Assembly (NCBI RefSeq): GCF_020921035.1
Contig: NC_063154.1
Location: 21,115,861-21,179,860 of the forward strand
Length of the DNA: 64,000 nt
From: Rhodamnia argentea
Taxonomy: Eukaryota > Streptophyta > Magnoliopsida > Myrtales > Myrtaceae
Direction: 5' to 3'
Made by a program: the position numbers and the translations under genes. Below, piece by piece: positions 1 to 11,802 of the stretch. The notes beneath the pieces were generated by a model. The model saw nothing but the letters and a program-made list of their open reading frames with translations, ran no database searches and was not told the origin of the DNA. The number at the start of each line of letters is the position of its first letter. The stretch's first letter is position 1.

Positions 1-410
1 AGCCCTCGCCAAAACAAGGAGATGGTTGAGCCCTCTTCTGGATCTGGACGGGGGTCGCCGGCCCCCGCCGTGACTAAGGGAGGGCTTACGACCATCGCCC
101 TGGTCAAGGTGAGGGTTGGCGACTCGCGCTCGATGCTGGGCGTAGGCCGACGACCCCCGCCCAAACTTGGAAGGGGGTCGCCGGCCTTCACCGCCCCCGA
201 GGACCTCGGTGGGCCGATGACCACAGGTGGGAGGGGCATCCCTCCCATCTATGTGGCTGCTTTTCATTTTTTTTTAATTTTTAAAAAAATGGAAAAAGGA
301 AAAATAAACAAAAAATAGAAATGAAAAATGACGAAAATATCCTTTAGTCATGCTTTTTTTGAAATTTTATGACTACCTCAGACTCTTATTTAAAACAAGA
401 TTTACTTGAT
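1..410. mobile_element. Right half of a TIR element with a G+C-rich core
   Basis: The first 245 bases are strongly G+C-rich and full of words such as cgccggcc and ggcgagg. They then change abruptly to an A+T-rich arm (about 260-410). That arm resembles the right arm of the element at 24.7-25.4 kb, sharing the phrasing 'ctcttatttgaaat..agg'. The left arm would lie outside the window. The open frame here has no recognisable domain, and I treat it as non-coding. Confidence 0.4.
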
Positions 411-544
411 GCGTTTATTTGAGAAAAATAAAAGGATTTTCCACCCTTATGGGGAATTTTCCCAAAAAAGAATTTTTTATTATCTCTTACTTTCTTTTTT
501 TGTACTTTTTTTTATTTTTCTTCCTTTCTTCTTATTTTACCAAA

Positions 545-769
545 TCGTCAGTCACAGAGCAGCTGATCGACTGTCCCTCCTCTGAAGCTAAGAACCCTAG
601 ACCCTCCCTTCTGCGATCGCTTCCAGGCGCGAATTTTGAAGGTGGACGGTCGGGGCCGGGCCGGAGCACCTCACGGCGGTTGCGAGAACGGCTCCCTGAA
701 GTGCCCGTCTGCTGCGCCACGGATCAAGCGTGCGACGACCAACTCCCTAACGGCGAAGCTCGTCACCAG
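545..769 (+). other. Probable 5' UTR exon of the bL27m gene
   Basis: The stretch starts after T-rich promoter-like DNA and carries a telo-box-like aaccctag at 593-600. It ends in a good donor (ccag|gtgcgt, GT at 770). The next plausible acceptor before the bL27 start is gttgtag|gaac at 3120, giving a leader intron of about 2.35 kb (770-3120). That intron contains no coding sequence I recognise. The exon is inferred from splice signals only, and no transcript was seen. Confidence 0.4.
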
Positions 770-3161
770 GTGCGTCGAGCTCATCAGCTTCTCTCAATTC
801 GCCTTAGCAAAAGTAGCTGTAGTTGTATGCGTAGGGAGATTCGGTATGATGTGCCTTTTGTTCGGAGCAGCGTTGTCTGTAATCCGGGGATGCACTCGGT
901 GTTTCATTTGTCTCCGAGGATATCTGGGTATTGTCGAAACTGCTCAATATGCATTCTACACTGAGGAACTTGCTTCCATTGAACATTTCTCCATTTCCAT
1001 TGGCCTTTTGTTGCGATACTTAGGGCTAGAGGAATTATAGTCAGACGGGGTTTGTGATTCTGTGTACTGTTGCGAAGTGGGTTTGGGATTCTGTGTACTG
1101 TAGAATTTGCTTGAGTTTCAGCTGGGTCCCGGAGTGGGGGTGGGAGTTGTGGGTTCAGGATTGGGATAGGGTCAACCATCACCATGCGTAGCAAACTCAT
1201 TTGGCTGGTGTTGCTGCTCTAGCTTAAATTTACCGTTCTTTATAATTGGGACAAAGTTTATTCCCCCTTTGAATGTTGAATGTATTTGGGCCCAAAAACA
1301 GATGAAGGAGGGAACCTTCAAACCCGACCTTTCGATTTTCAAGACCCTAGCTCACGGTTCTCCTCCTTCATTTTTTCAGCCATTCTTCTCCTTCCCTCCG
1401 TTACAAACTACTAGTTATCTTTGTGTTGGAAACTTCGTCACATGAACGAGATCATGGAGGCAAGATGAGTGAGCACTTTCTCTATGTTGGTTTCTTGCAC
1501 CTGCAGTCAATTTCATTCCTTTTGTTGCTCCTCCCCGTTAGAGATTGATGGTTAGGCTTTCTTCCCTGTGGTTCGAAGTGATGATCTTTTGTTTGATTGT
1601 GAGATAGTATTGGAAGATGTCTCCATGTCTTGCACTGTCTAAGTTCGTTTGGCCAGTGAATTACAAGTGTAGTTGGTGATTTCGTACAAGTCTTAGTTGT
1701 TAATGTGAATATTCAATTGATATGTGTGTCTTCCTTTCGTTAAGGTCCTTTTGGAAGATATGAACCTGGTGAAGAATCCACTTGAGTTGTAGCTTGATTT
1801 GGAATCTATTGCTTTGAAGGTCTACCATGAATCTTGAACTAATGATTTGTGTTCCATATTGAACTATGTTCTTCACTGGATGAAAAGATTGTTTCATACT
1901 TAAACAATAATATATGGTATACTTGTTTTGTTTAAATACTTATCTTCTTCTATTAATAGCTGCTTGTATGTGTTCCTTGGGTTGCAGACTCTATTTACTA
2001 GATTTCTATGCTAGAACACGAGTCGTGTGTGTGTAGTACGTTTAATTACTTACTCCTTTAGACTAATAGCCACTGATTCAGTAGTAATTCTCACCAATAG
2101 CAAAGCGCACAGCACAGGTGGTCTGTTTGCATAAACTGAAACTATGAATGTCCACAAATATGAATTTTTTTTTTTCATTTATGTTGTAGAGAAAAAGCTT
2201 TACTGCGACAATTAATGGATTTTGAATCAGCATAGAGCAACAGAAATCAGGAAAGACATAAGAGGGTTACATATTATTCTGTCTTGACAAATCTGATCAT
2301 GTATTTTGGAGAGAGCGAGATGGATTGTGTGTGTAGGATAGCAAAAGCTTTTCGCAAATTTGTTGTTTGTCCAATAATGAGTCATTGGACATGCTTTTAT
2401 TTTTTATAAGTATGGTGAATTTTCTTAGGGAGGCTAAAATAAGTAAAAGTTGATAAATGGAGTTAGAAGGCAAGCTGCAAATACTTATATAATTTCGAAA
2501 AATATAACCGTCTTGTCAATTGCTGATTGGATGTATTTTAAGAGCCATTTTAGCCAAAATGTGCACACACTGATGAAAGTCAAGATCGCTTAAAAAGTAA
2601 TCAAAAAGTGGTATCTCCCCTTATATGTGGGTGGGTCTTCTTGTTGTTATTGTTGGGGATTGGAGGTAATTAAAAAAATTATCACATGGGGGAGAAAATT
2701 CGCGATTCCTCCCGATACGAGGTATTCACTCCGTAAAGGACAGAGTGGAGGAGATTTATTAGCTAATGTCCTTCTTATCCCCTGACAATAGAAAAAGGAA
2801 CAGGGACCTGGTCTCTCTCTCAGTAAAGAAGTGATTAGCTCTTGCAATGGTGATTGGGTGATCTGTTATTTATTGCTAGTCGAGTATGCATCCGTTTTAT
2901 TCGCATCTTTGTCTTACTATATAGTTCTTTTGCATAGTGAAGAAAAACTAATGTTGTCCTTAGTAAATTCTACAATTTATTTCGTCTTTCAATCGTTTAG
3001 GAAGATTGTTTATCAATAAAGAGTGAAATCATAGGCAACTTCTCTGTTGTTTGTATTTTTCACTTGGGGCCATATTTTGTTAATTGACATTTGTAAGCTA
3101 ATATGTTCATGCTGTTGTAGGAACTTCTGGGTTGAATTGGAACTGTGTGAGGATCGAGAGT

Positions 3162-3892
3162 ATGAATTTCGCAGCATCATTTTGTAGGAGAGTTAATATC
3201 AAGGAGCTTACTACCAGCATCCCTGTTTATAACAGTGCCAGTGGTAGATATCTCTCTCTCTCTCTCTCTCAAACACGCACACACACAGAGTTCTTGCGAT
3301 CTGCTAATGCAATAATTGCTTCCATTGTCTTAAGATGCATCTGGCAGAGGATTGAGTTTGCTCTTCAGGCGTTGGGCCACTAAGAAGTCGGCTGGATCAA
3401 CAAAGAACGGAAGAGACTCAAAACCGAAGAATCTTGGAGTGAAGAAGTTTGGTGGAGAGGTAAGTGACTAGCGATTCAGCAACTGCAGGACCACCATAAG
3501 AAATGGAAGGAACACGTTGCCTTTAAAAGGCTAGTGGTGAAAAAGTGATTCTAGCCCATCACTCTTTCTCATTCTTTTGATTTTTTTTTTTTTTTGGTGG
3601 CTAAAATCTTTCTTTTTCTTTAGTTGATGACATTTTCCTATTGATAACTCTGCAGAGAGTCATACCCGGAAACATAATTGTTCGACAGCGGGGCACTCGA
3701 TTTCACCCTGGTAACTACGTTGGAATAGGGAAAGATCACACCCTCTTTGCAATGAAAGAGGGGTCGGTGCAGTTTGAGAAGCACAAGCTCAGCGGACGTA
3801 AGTGGGTGCACGTTGTTCCAAAGGATGGCCACATGCTTCACCCCGTGTATGGAGAGGCTGCAGCTGCACCTGAGCTGAAGACAGCTACTTGA
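3162..3892 (+). CDS. Mitochondrial large-subunit ribosomal protein bL27 (bL27m), nuclear-encoded
   Basis: Three coding exons fit: 3162-3243, 3350-3459 and 3656-3892, giving 142 residues. Introns are GT-AG (gtagat...gcagag, gtaagt...tgcag). The second exon gives [20 protein letters not shown], the hallmark bL27 N-terminal block. The third gives [13 protein letters not shown] and [16 protein letters not shown], the conserved L27 core. The RRWATKK form, rather than the plastid AHKKGAG form, and the basic N-terminus ([14 protein letters not shown]) point to the mitochondrial paralogue. bL27 sits at the peptidyl-transferase centre of the large subunit. The acceptor at 3349 was chosen because it alone restores the frame ([14 protein letters not shown]). 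A later AG at 3377 would shift it. A CT microsatellite lies in intron 1. No break was seen. Confidence 0.87.
3244..3349 (+). other. bL27m intron with CT/CA microsatellite
   Basis: This 106-base intron begins gtagat and ends gcagag. Just after the donor it carries a (TC)n tract followed by a short CA-rich tract, so length polymorphism is likely and lies close to the 5' splice site. Confidence 0.6.
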
Positions 3893-5028
3893 ACGACCCA
3901 CTTTTGCTATTTCATGGATGAATTCTCAGCGTAACTCCACATTTCACCTCTTTCCAGGTCCTCAGTCTCGTGGCCAACTCAAATGTTATAACAATCGTCT
4001 TCTACTACTAGCGAGAAGATTTCTCTTAAATTAAAAGTTTGTATCTTCAGAATTTTTCCAATTAACATCAAAGATTTTTCTTAAACATTCGCACTTCCTA
4101 TCTCTATTAACAAATGCATGGGCGTAGAGAATTTTTGAATTCTTACACGTGGGATACTACAGGAGTTCAAAAAATCGCTTGTTTGAAATGATGATCACTT
4201 GAAAAATTTTTAAAGTACATGGATGATCCGAAAGGCACAGAATGAGCGAAAGTCAACTATATATACACACACGTTAATGTCACCAACTCTGTTGATCTTA
4301 TCATTAGATTATTCTTCTGTTCAGAATAAGAAGTATTCTTGTGTAGTACATCCCGTGGTTATATCGCATTTTGTAGTGTCAAATATTGCAAATTACATAT
4401 AAAAAAAAAAGTGTTTTTGTTCAGATAATTGCTTGAGAACAATGGAAAATACATAAAAGGTTTTTTTAAGAAAAAAGGGAAAAAAAAAACTTGGAAGTGG
4501 GAGTAAAAAGAGTGAGTTTGGCAAAAGATTGACTAGCTTGACTAATAAAATAATGTTAGATAAGTAGCTAATAAAATATTTATGGTAATCCAACTTAAAA
4601 ATTAGGGGAAAAAAAAAAGCAAAATAAAGAAGAATATATTGTCTGCAACAAATTTGGGACCCTCGTCTAGCCCGGTCGTGGCCGGCGTCAAGCAACGAGG
4701 TGCTAGATGCCGGGAAGCGCGACACCGGGTGATGTGGTAGGTTGGTTGCATGTTGGGGTTGTCAAAATGAGATGTTGCTAGCTGAGATCTTGCTTGTCGA
4801 TAATTACCATTCCAAATTTGGCAAGTTTGGGATTTTACGCGACCAATTCGGAGGTTAATAGGGGCTTGGAATACTTGAAATCTAGACATATTTCATCACT
4901 CTCTCTCATGCTTTGTTCGGTCTTTCTGGGAAAAATTATCAAAAAAATCATAAACCTATTGTAATTGTGCTGCGAGATACTATTTTAATATTTCAAACAT
5001 TCTCCCTCGTACTTAGTTCGATCTTTCC
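3893..5028. other. bL27m downstream region and repeat debris
   Basis: No gene was recognised. A short G+C-rich patch at about 4665-4740 resembles the cores of nearby TIR elements. At 4930-4975 there is an extra copy of the arm sequence that also begins the element at 5029, so the end of that element appears duplicated. Confidence 0.4.
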
Positions 5029-5702
5029 GAGGAAAATTAACAAAAAAGTCCTAAATCTATTGTAATTGTTCTAATTCAATCATATTTTTTTTGGCCAATT
5101 CAGTAATAAACTTTTTGCAATTGTGTTAATTCGGTCAATCCGACCAATTTTTGCCGACTAGCGCCGACGTGGATAGCAGCCAACCGACAAGATAATATTT
5201 TAATATTTTTTTGAATTCATTTGAATTATTAATTTTTATTTTTCCTTTATTTTATTTTATTTTTCTTTCTTCTCTCTTCTTCCTCTAGCCGATCGCCGGC
5301 CTAAGGTGACAGCAGGTGAGACTCGGTCTAGTCGTGGCTGCGCAAGGTCAAGCCTAACCAGATTTGGGTTGGCGAGGCTCGCCCTCGTTAGTGGCCGGCG
5401 AGGGCGAGCTTAACTTGAGGTTGGTGAGGTCGACTTCGCCGGCCAAAGAAAGAAAAAGAGGAAGGAAGAAAAAAAAAAAAAAAAAAAAAGGAAAAAAAAT
5501 CAAAATTATTTTAAAAAAAAATTTATCACCGGTCGGCGTTCACGTTAGCGTGGGCCGGTTAAAATCGGCGGGATGAACTAAATTGGCACAATTACAAAAG
5601 CTTTAAAACCGAATTGGCAAAAAAAAAGTGTATGACTGAATTGACATAACCGCAAATAGGATCTCGAAAATTTTAAACTCCGGACCTTTTTCTTGGATAT
5701 CA
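5029..5702. mobile_element. TIR element, family A, with G+C-rich core
   Basis: The left arm (gaggaaaattaacaaaaaag, then 'tcctaaatctattgtaattg') is matched in inverted orientation by the right arm ending near 5702 (complement: ccaagaaaaaggtcc). The inner parts of both arms also correspond: gccaattcggttttaaag is inverted against ggccaattcagtaataaa. The core at 5280-5450 is G+C-rich. No transposase frame is present, so it is non-autonomous. Related copies lie at 20.94, 50.40 and 51.89 kb. Confidence 0.6.
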
Positions 5703-6766
5703 TGTGAGATTCTGTGATATCACTGCTAACTGTTTAAAAAGCTCAATTTATTATATGAATGTGTTATTTAATATTTAATTAAGAGTCGTGTGAACCCAGG
5801 CAAGATCTCGCGAGTGTCCACGACCTCTGACTGGACTTCGTTGATGTCGCAAGACCCTTGGCAAAGCTTCTCTGGCATCTCGAAGCTCTCTCGTCGGGTT
5901 GGAGAGGCTCTCTCGTTGGATAATAACTCAGCCTTTATGAAATCATAGAGATTATTAATGTAAGACTTCAACGGTCTCCGGGGATTGGATGCATGTTCTC
6001 GCTGGTGTTTGTAATCAACAATTCTCTCTCTCTCTCTCTCTCTCCGATTTTTTTTTTTTTATAACGAATGCTTGATGCAATAGTTTGATAGTTCATTTAT
6101 TTTAATTAGACGTGAATCAAGACATTATGTTGTGTAATTAGCCATTCAACAGTCGGGGAGATGAATATGAATTTGAGATAATTCAGTATAAATATCATGT
6201 TTCCCTTTGGAGTCCATATACTTCTTTTTTATCTCTCACATATTATATAACATAATTTAATCGAGAAAATTTTAGTTTATCATGTTTGGAGTACTTTTAA
6301 GATCATAAAAAATGCAAAAAATAAAATAAAATATTATAGAAAAGTGTATTGAAAGTCCTAAAACTTATAGCAAAAATGCAATTAAGTCTAAAATAGTACA
6401 ATTAGATCTTAAAACTTGTCAAATTGACCTAATTTAGCAAACAGAAAATACTAATATTGCTTATTTTATTATTTTATTTTAGATACGTCGTGCCAATCAA
6501 GCCTCCATTTAAGAAAACAATTTGAAAAACGGATTAAAAAAGTTAAAACAAAAGGGGAAAAAAAGATAAAAGAAAACCATTCCTACCTTACGCAAGAAAG
6601 TCCTCGAGTGTTGTCTCACCCAATGAAGGCCACGGATCTTGTTCGATATCGTGTTGATATCTAGTTTTAATTGACAAGTCATAAAAAGGTAAAATTCTGA
6701 GATTAGAGTTTTTGACCGAGACATGACCCATTTCTTGGCCGGAATAGAATTATTTTGGTGTTCTTC
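5703..6766. other. Intergenic, no gene seen
   Basis: A+T-rich DNA with a (TC)n tract at about 6024-6044 and poly-T. Several short open frames occur on both strands, but none has a recognisable domain or splice context. Confidence 0.4.
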
Positions 6767-7928
6767 TGTTGACACCAAAAATGATTTGTCCATCCACACC
6801 TGCGCCTAAAGCGTGAAGGAGAACCAAAGCATGAATAGGTCATGTGCATGGCACGTGGACATTATCGTGCATATATTGACCTATTGAAGGATGTTCACGT
6901 GCTAATTGACGACGGCATATATATTAACGCCACGACGACGATGGAATTGAAATAGTCAATGATTTTGGCACCAAGAACATATCGTGCCGCCAAGGATTTG
7001 GAATAGTTAGAATTAAGTGCGCGTCAGCAAAGAACGGATCGATGATGGAACGGTCATCGACGGTTGTATAAGTCCCTACACGTTATAAAGATATCCACCC
7101 AAGGGTCTGATCGTGGGATCTGCAAAGAATAAGGAACGTGGGAATAATCGATAAGAGTAACTAGAAGGATTTAAGCTGTTGAGAATCGTCAAAAGCCCAT
7201 CAACAGTTATATGATCACCTACATATGTTAGAAACAACTATCCAAGAACGTGATCGAATGGTTCATGAAGAATAGCAGACGTGAGAGCAATCGATGGAAA
7301 TTAATCGCAACCGTCAAGGAGTGGTTATCACAACAACTGTAATTTATCAAGAAGATATTATATTAAGTATAGTTTGGAAACCATGGAAATCATTTCAGAT
7401 GTTTCTCCAACAATTATAAAGACTCAATTGGACACTTGATTAATGGTCAAAATGGGGGAAATTTATCCCAAGCTTGAAAACTCAAAATTGGTTCAACAAT
7501 TGAGTGCGGTATGACTTCTACATCAAATGTTGTGAACGAAATTTTTCTAGAAAAATTACTAGAAAGGAAAATATTTTGAATTTGGCCAATCGAAAATTGA
7601 AATTCTTAATTTCCATGAAAGTCGATTTCCGATCAATTTCTATAAATTTGATGATACAAAAATCAACTTAAGGTAAAAAAAAATTCCAATTTTTTATTTT
7701 GTTTGGAAAATGTTGACCAATAGTTGACTTTAGTAATTGATGAAAAAGTCAACTCTATAGACTTTCTTGGATTATTGGGGAAATTAATGTCTTGACTTAG
7801 GCAAAACACAATGGAGCTTGAAAAGCTTTGGAAAACACTAAGATGACTTTTTTTTTGCCAAGAAACAGGCCTTCCTTGTTGTGATCACGAACCCTAACCT
7901 TAACATGTCATAAAATCAGGTGTCAACA
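6767..7928. mobile_element. Probable solo LTR (about 1.16 kb)
   Basis: The segment begins TGTTGACACC and ends GGTGTCAACA, a perfect 10-base terminal inverted repeat with TG...CA ends typical of long plant LTRs. No reverse transcriptase, primer-binding site or polypurine tract is visible beside it. The flanking pentamers (tcttc and tgcat) do not match, so the target duplication is lost or the LTR is a recombinant. Confidence 0.5.
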
Positions 7929-8150
7929 TGCATTATCCCTAAGTTCTTCTTATCCCGTTTCCTCAAAAGCAAACCCCAAAAGTAGGGTCACAACAGCTAC
8001 TCCCGTTAAACTTCTCAATTTCTTTGGACCAACAAAAAAAAATTTCTCAATTTCTACTTTGGCCCCGCACGTAATTGCTACAACCGAATATCCAGATAAT
8101 AATCAAACAAGCAAAAGCTCCACATCAAAATCAGAAAATGCTATCATCAA

Positions 8151-8613
8151 GCTCTAATACCAATTGCTCTAAAATGACGTGGAAATTAACAAAATCTGTA
8201 ATTAAATCAAAACAATAATCACCATGGAAATAAACAAGGAACAATAAGGACACTAGAGCTTTACATAGTTCGGTCCGCTTATCGATACCTACTCCATAAG
8301 GAGAGCAAGTAAAAAATGATCCACTCATAATCGGAGAATTAGAGTTATAATCGCTCATACGCTCGGGTTTCTCCCACACTAGATTAAGCCCAAACCCATA
8401 ACATTTTCATATAGATAGTTCAATTAGATATAAAGCTCACTTCACAAAATAAAGCCTTATGTCAGCCAGAAGCAAGAATGTCTTTTATGTTATTTGTCTT
8501 CTCTGTGCGGTGTCTCTTCCACACGAAGGAACCCGCTAGCGGCTTTCGCAAGAGAAGGATGAGAGAGGCAAAAGTAAAAACCCTATATTTTACTTTGTTT
8601 TCTGTCTTCTGAC
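8151..8613 (-). mobile_element. LTR fragment with primer-binding site
   Basis: gctctaatacca at 8151-8162 is the complement of a tRNA-Met-type primer-binding site with one mismatch. Two bases later the sequence starts tgctctaaaatg, as expected for an LTR read on the minus strand. The proposed outer end, near ttctgaca at about 8613, is a guess. No coding part of the element is recognisable to the left. Confidence 0.42.
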
Positions 8614-8899
8614 AAATACCCTTTCATCCCTACAATAAATATGCAATTATAAAAGGAAAAATGACACAAATAATCCCTCAGCTTTGTCCAATGTGTAATA
8701 TGGCTCGTAAACTTTTAATTTGACCAATATGGTCTCTGAAATTTAGCCCAATATGTAATGTGATCCCTGAACTTTCAATTTGTTCAATGCGGTCCTTAAA
8801 CTTTTGGAATATTTCCTACTTAGTATATAAACTATAAGAAAATGTTCAACGTTGTCCCTAAAACTTGAATCAATAGAAGACTACATTGAACATCTTTCT

Positions 8900-9118
8900 T
8901 ATTGGGAGCGAGCGTAGCAAAAGTCCGATACTTTTACCCAATGAAATTGCCAAGAGGGAGCTCAAGTCCGAGCCCATCAACATATCCAATTGGACCCATC
9001 TTCACTCAAAAACTGAAACCAATGAATTATGGATCAATTAAGATATATTAACTACTTCAAACCACATTTATTCTCCGATGTGGTACTTCCCTAACACAAC
9101 TTACATTGTATCTTAACA
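8900..9118 (-). repeat. 3' LTR of the 2.9-kb element
   Basis: It matches 11583-11802 along its whole length. Its first two bases are TA instead of TG, and it ends in cttaaca. The polypurine tract complement follows at 9121-9130. Confidence 0.7.
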
Positions 9119-9382
9119 ATCTTCCCCTCACGTGTGAGCTCCAATTGTGATGGTCTGAATTTTCATTAGTTTGTTTAGCGTACGAGATGGATTATGTAAT
9201 AATGCTCATGTTTTGAATATGAGATTATATGATGCTAAATAAAGTTTGCCTTTGAAACTTGGTGTGATGTTATAAGTTTTGGGCAATGACATGAGGTTTT
9301 GTTTTGATCGGGTGGAGTTTGTCCGGAAATTGAGCACGAACGAAACCGACCATCTTTGGACCATGAACGACCACCCCTATAT

Positions 9383-9385
<3 letters not shown>

Positions 9386-9442
<57 letters not shown>

Positions 9443-9467
9443 TCTTCTTCTTCTTCTTCTTCTTCTT
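9386..9467. repeat. (CT)n then (CTT)n microsatellite
   Basis: About 27 CT units (9386-9439) run directly into about nine CTT units (9440-9467). The long Ser/Leu-rich and Arg/Glu-rich frames crossing this tract on both strands are artefacts of the simple repeat. Confidence 0.9.
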
Positions 9468-11582
9468 GCACACACCTTTTTCCACCCCTCGTGGAATGCC
9501 CCCGACGCCCTGATCCACGCCGTCGCTCCTCATTTGGGCTCAAGACCGGCAACAGCCTTGGCCCCCTCACGAGTTCAGCCCCTCCGTTGGCCGTTCGAAG
9601 CATCGCCTTGTCACACTTGGACTCGCGATGCCATGAAGGAGAGGAAGTTGGTCCGAGCTCATTTCTTCTTCGTTTTTGCTTCCATCTCTTCGTACACGCC
9701 TCAAGGCAAGTGAAGCCTCTAACTCTTCTACTTGCTTGCTGATTTGTTGTTTGATAAGCCGTGACATGATGTTATGGGTATCTAGAACTTAAGTTTGTCT
9801 TGCATGTGAGGCGAACAAAGTTGATTGTACAATCTATTGCTTGATTTGATGTATGTGAGTCTTGGGCATGCCGATTGCGTGGGCTAATCATGTGAATTTT
9901 CATCGAAAGGGTTTGAATTCGAATCTCCTAGCTTGTGGGTGTTTGGTTGTGTTCCTTTAATGGGCGTGATAAGTGTGGATGTGGATTTTCGGCTTTGTGC
10001 TTGATCGTGTGCGGGAAGTGTGGTGTCTTATAGTCGTGGAATTGTCCTGTTATAGTGTTGAGTTGCATTGCATTTAAGAATCAAGGCATGAGTTGTGTTA
10101 TGGCTTGTGAAAGCATATAGTCAAGCTTGTTTGAGATGCTTGATTAGTCATGAGTCGGTTGTTTTGCATTTAAATATGAGTAATTGAACCGAGGATCCCG
10201 TCGGCCCGTAGCTCGATGAGAACGTTTGATATCCTCCTATGTCTAGATAATACCTCGTGAGAGCCCGAGTGAAAATCGAGAAGCCAACGACCTATGTCCC
10301 GTTGGAATGAAATGCCTAAGACCTGTGTCCCTCGAAAGCCTTGGAATAAGGGAGAAATTGAGGCATGATCGGTGTCTCATCGACAAAAAGCTAAGGTGTT
10401 AATCCCTTAGAATTGAGGCATGTGTCCCTCGAAACGAAATTGAGGCATGTGTCTCTCAAGGAATTGGAAAAAAGAAGTGAAAATTAAAAGTGCACATCAA
10501 GTCTCACGTATGTCCACGTGCATGTGTAGTAGTATTTGGGTTATGTGGAGTCATCATCGAGTCTCATTCTTGCATGCTTTGAATGTTGAGTCCTGCACAA
10601 TCGAGTGATGAATTGCTTGTCGATCGTTGAGTTATTTGTTTCACTGCTAAGCTATAAGCTCACTCTTGTGCTTAAACTATTTTTTTTCAGATAGCTAAGT
10701 ATGTCGATTCCTCTTGCCATCCCCACCCATAGTTATCATGTACATGTTGACTTTGTACATACGTGGAAAGAGTATTATGATCCTGAGTTTCCTGTAGAGC
10801 AATTTTGGTTGTTGGTTTTTGTCCTTTGGAATGATGTAGGGTTGCTTGAGGTGCTAATTCCTCTACGTTTTGTATCTCTGTTTACGATGGACCTATATGG
10901 CCATCTATCTAGCCCATTACCGTTCATGCCATCCGATGAAGACAGTGATGACAACCATGTAGTGGAGTAATGAAAGCGTTTAGAGTTATGGGAAGGCTAG
11001 TTTGTACAGGTAGGCTTTTGGTGATGGCGTGGCGACAGACACTATTTGGTTGGACTACAAAGTAGTGTGGTTATGCATGGGGGATAGTGGCGATGGAGGA
11101 AATAGTTAATGTAGTGGTGGTTGACTTTTGTGGGTATCCCAATTGTCTGGCGTGGCGACAGACACTATATATATATGTATATATATATATAAGTTTAATT
11201 GGAAATATGATACTCTATTTTGTATGGATGTTATGATAGTGTGACATGTATGTGAAGTAAACCCCTAAAAAGGTCGACCCTTGTGCGTGCGTGCCTGTGT
11301 TTGAGTGTTTGCATGTTTTGTTGGGATGCTTCCACAACGTTTCTCTCATGTGCCTCTAATTTATAATTAATAACACATAAAGTGAGAGCCCGTTAGAAAT
11401 GCGGCGGCCTGGGACGTTGTGGTGCCCTCACACCGATGCTAGGTTTACTCTCCTTTAATTCAAGTATTTTTCTGCAGCAATATATCTCAACTTAAATCTG
11501 CATCAACGCCGGTCCACATTACTACATCACAATGCCCATCGGCCCGAAAAGTCACCAGTCAACCATCGGCTCTAATACCATT

Positions 11583-11802
11583 TGTTGGGAGCGAGAGCAG
11601 CAAAAGTTCAATACCTTCACCTGGGGAGATTGCCAAGATGGAGCTCAAGTCTAAGCTCTTCAACATGTCCAGTTGGATCTACCTTCACTCAAAAACTTAA
11701 GCCAATGAGTTATGAACCAACTACCATATATTAATTAATTCAAACCATATTAATTCTCCGATGTGGAACTTATCTAGCATAACTCGCAAGTGCATCTTAA
11801 CA
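11583..11802 (-). repeat. 5' LTR of the 2.9-kb element
   Basis: It starts tgttgggagcg and ends cttaaca. The primer-binding site complement ends two bases to its left, and the tttct duplication follows it. Confidence 0.7.

Larger units (their letters stand above)
8900..11802 (-). mobile_element. Non-autonomous LTR retroelement with intact target-site duplication
   Basis: Two direct repeats of about 220 bp (8900-9118 and 11583-11802) share ttgggagcgag...atcttaaca and have TG/TA...CA ends. The 5-bp duplication tttct flanks both sides (8895-8899 and 11803-11807). Next to the right LTR is ggctctaatacca (11568-11580), the complement of a tRNA-Met primer-binding site. Next to the left LTR is cttcccctca, the complement of a polypurine tract. 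The element therefore reads on the minus strand. The 2.45-kb interior has no gag-pol frame. On the plus strand it has an 89-codon frame (10701-10970) that I do not recognise. The LTRs differ at roughly one base in five, so the insertion is old. Confidence 0.75.

Noticed and set aside
9235-9742. Long frames on both strands with Ser/Leu or Arg/Glu runs
   Set aside because: They are translations of the CT/CTT microsatellite, with no domain before or after it.
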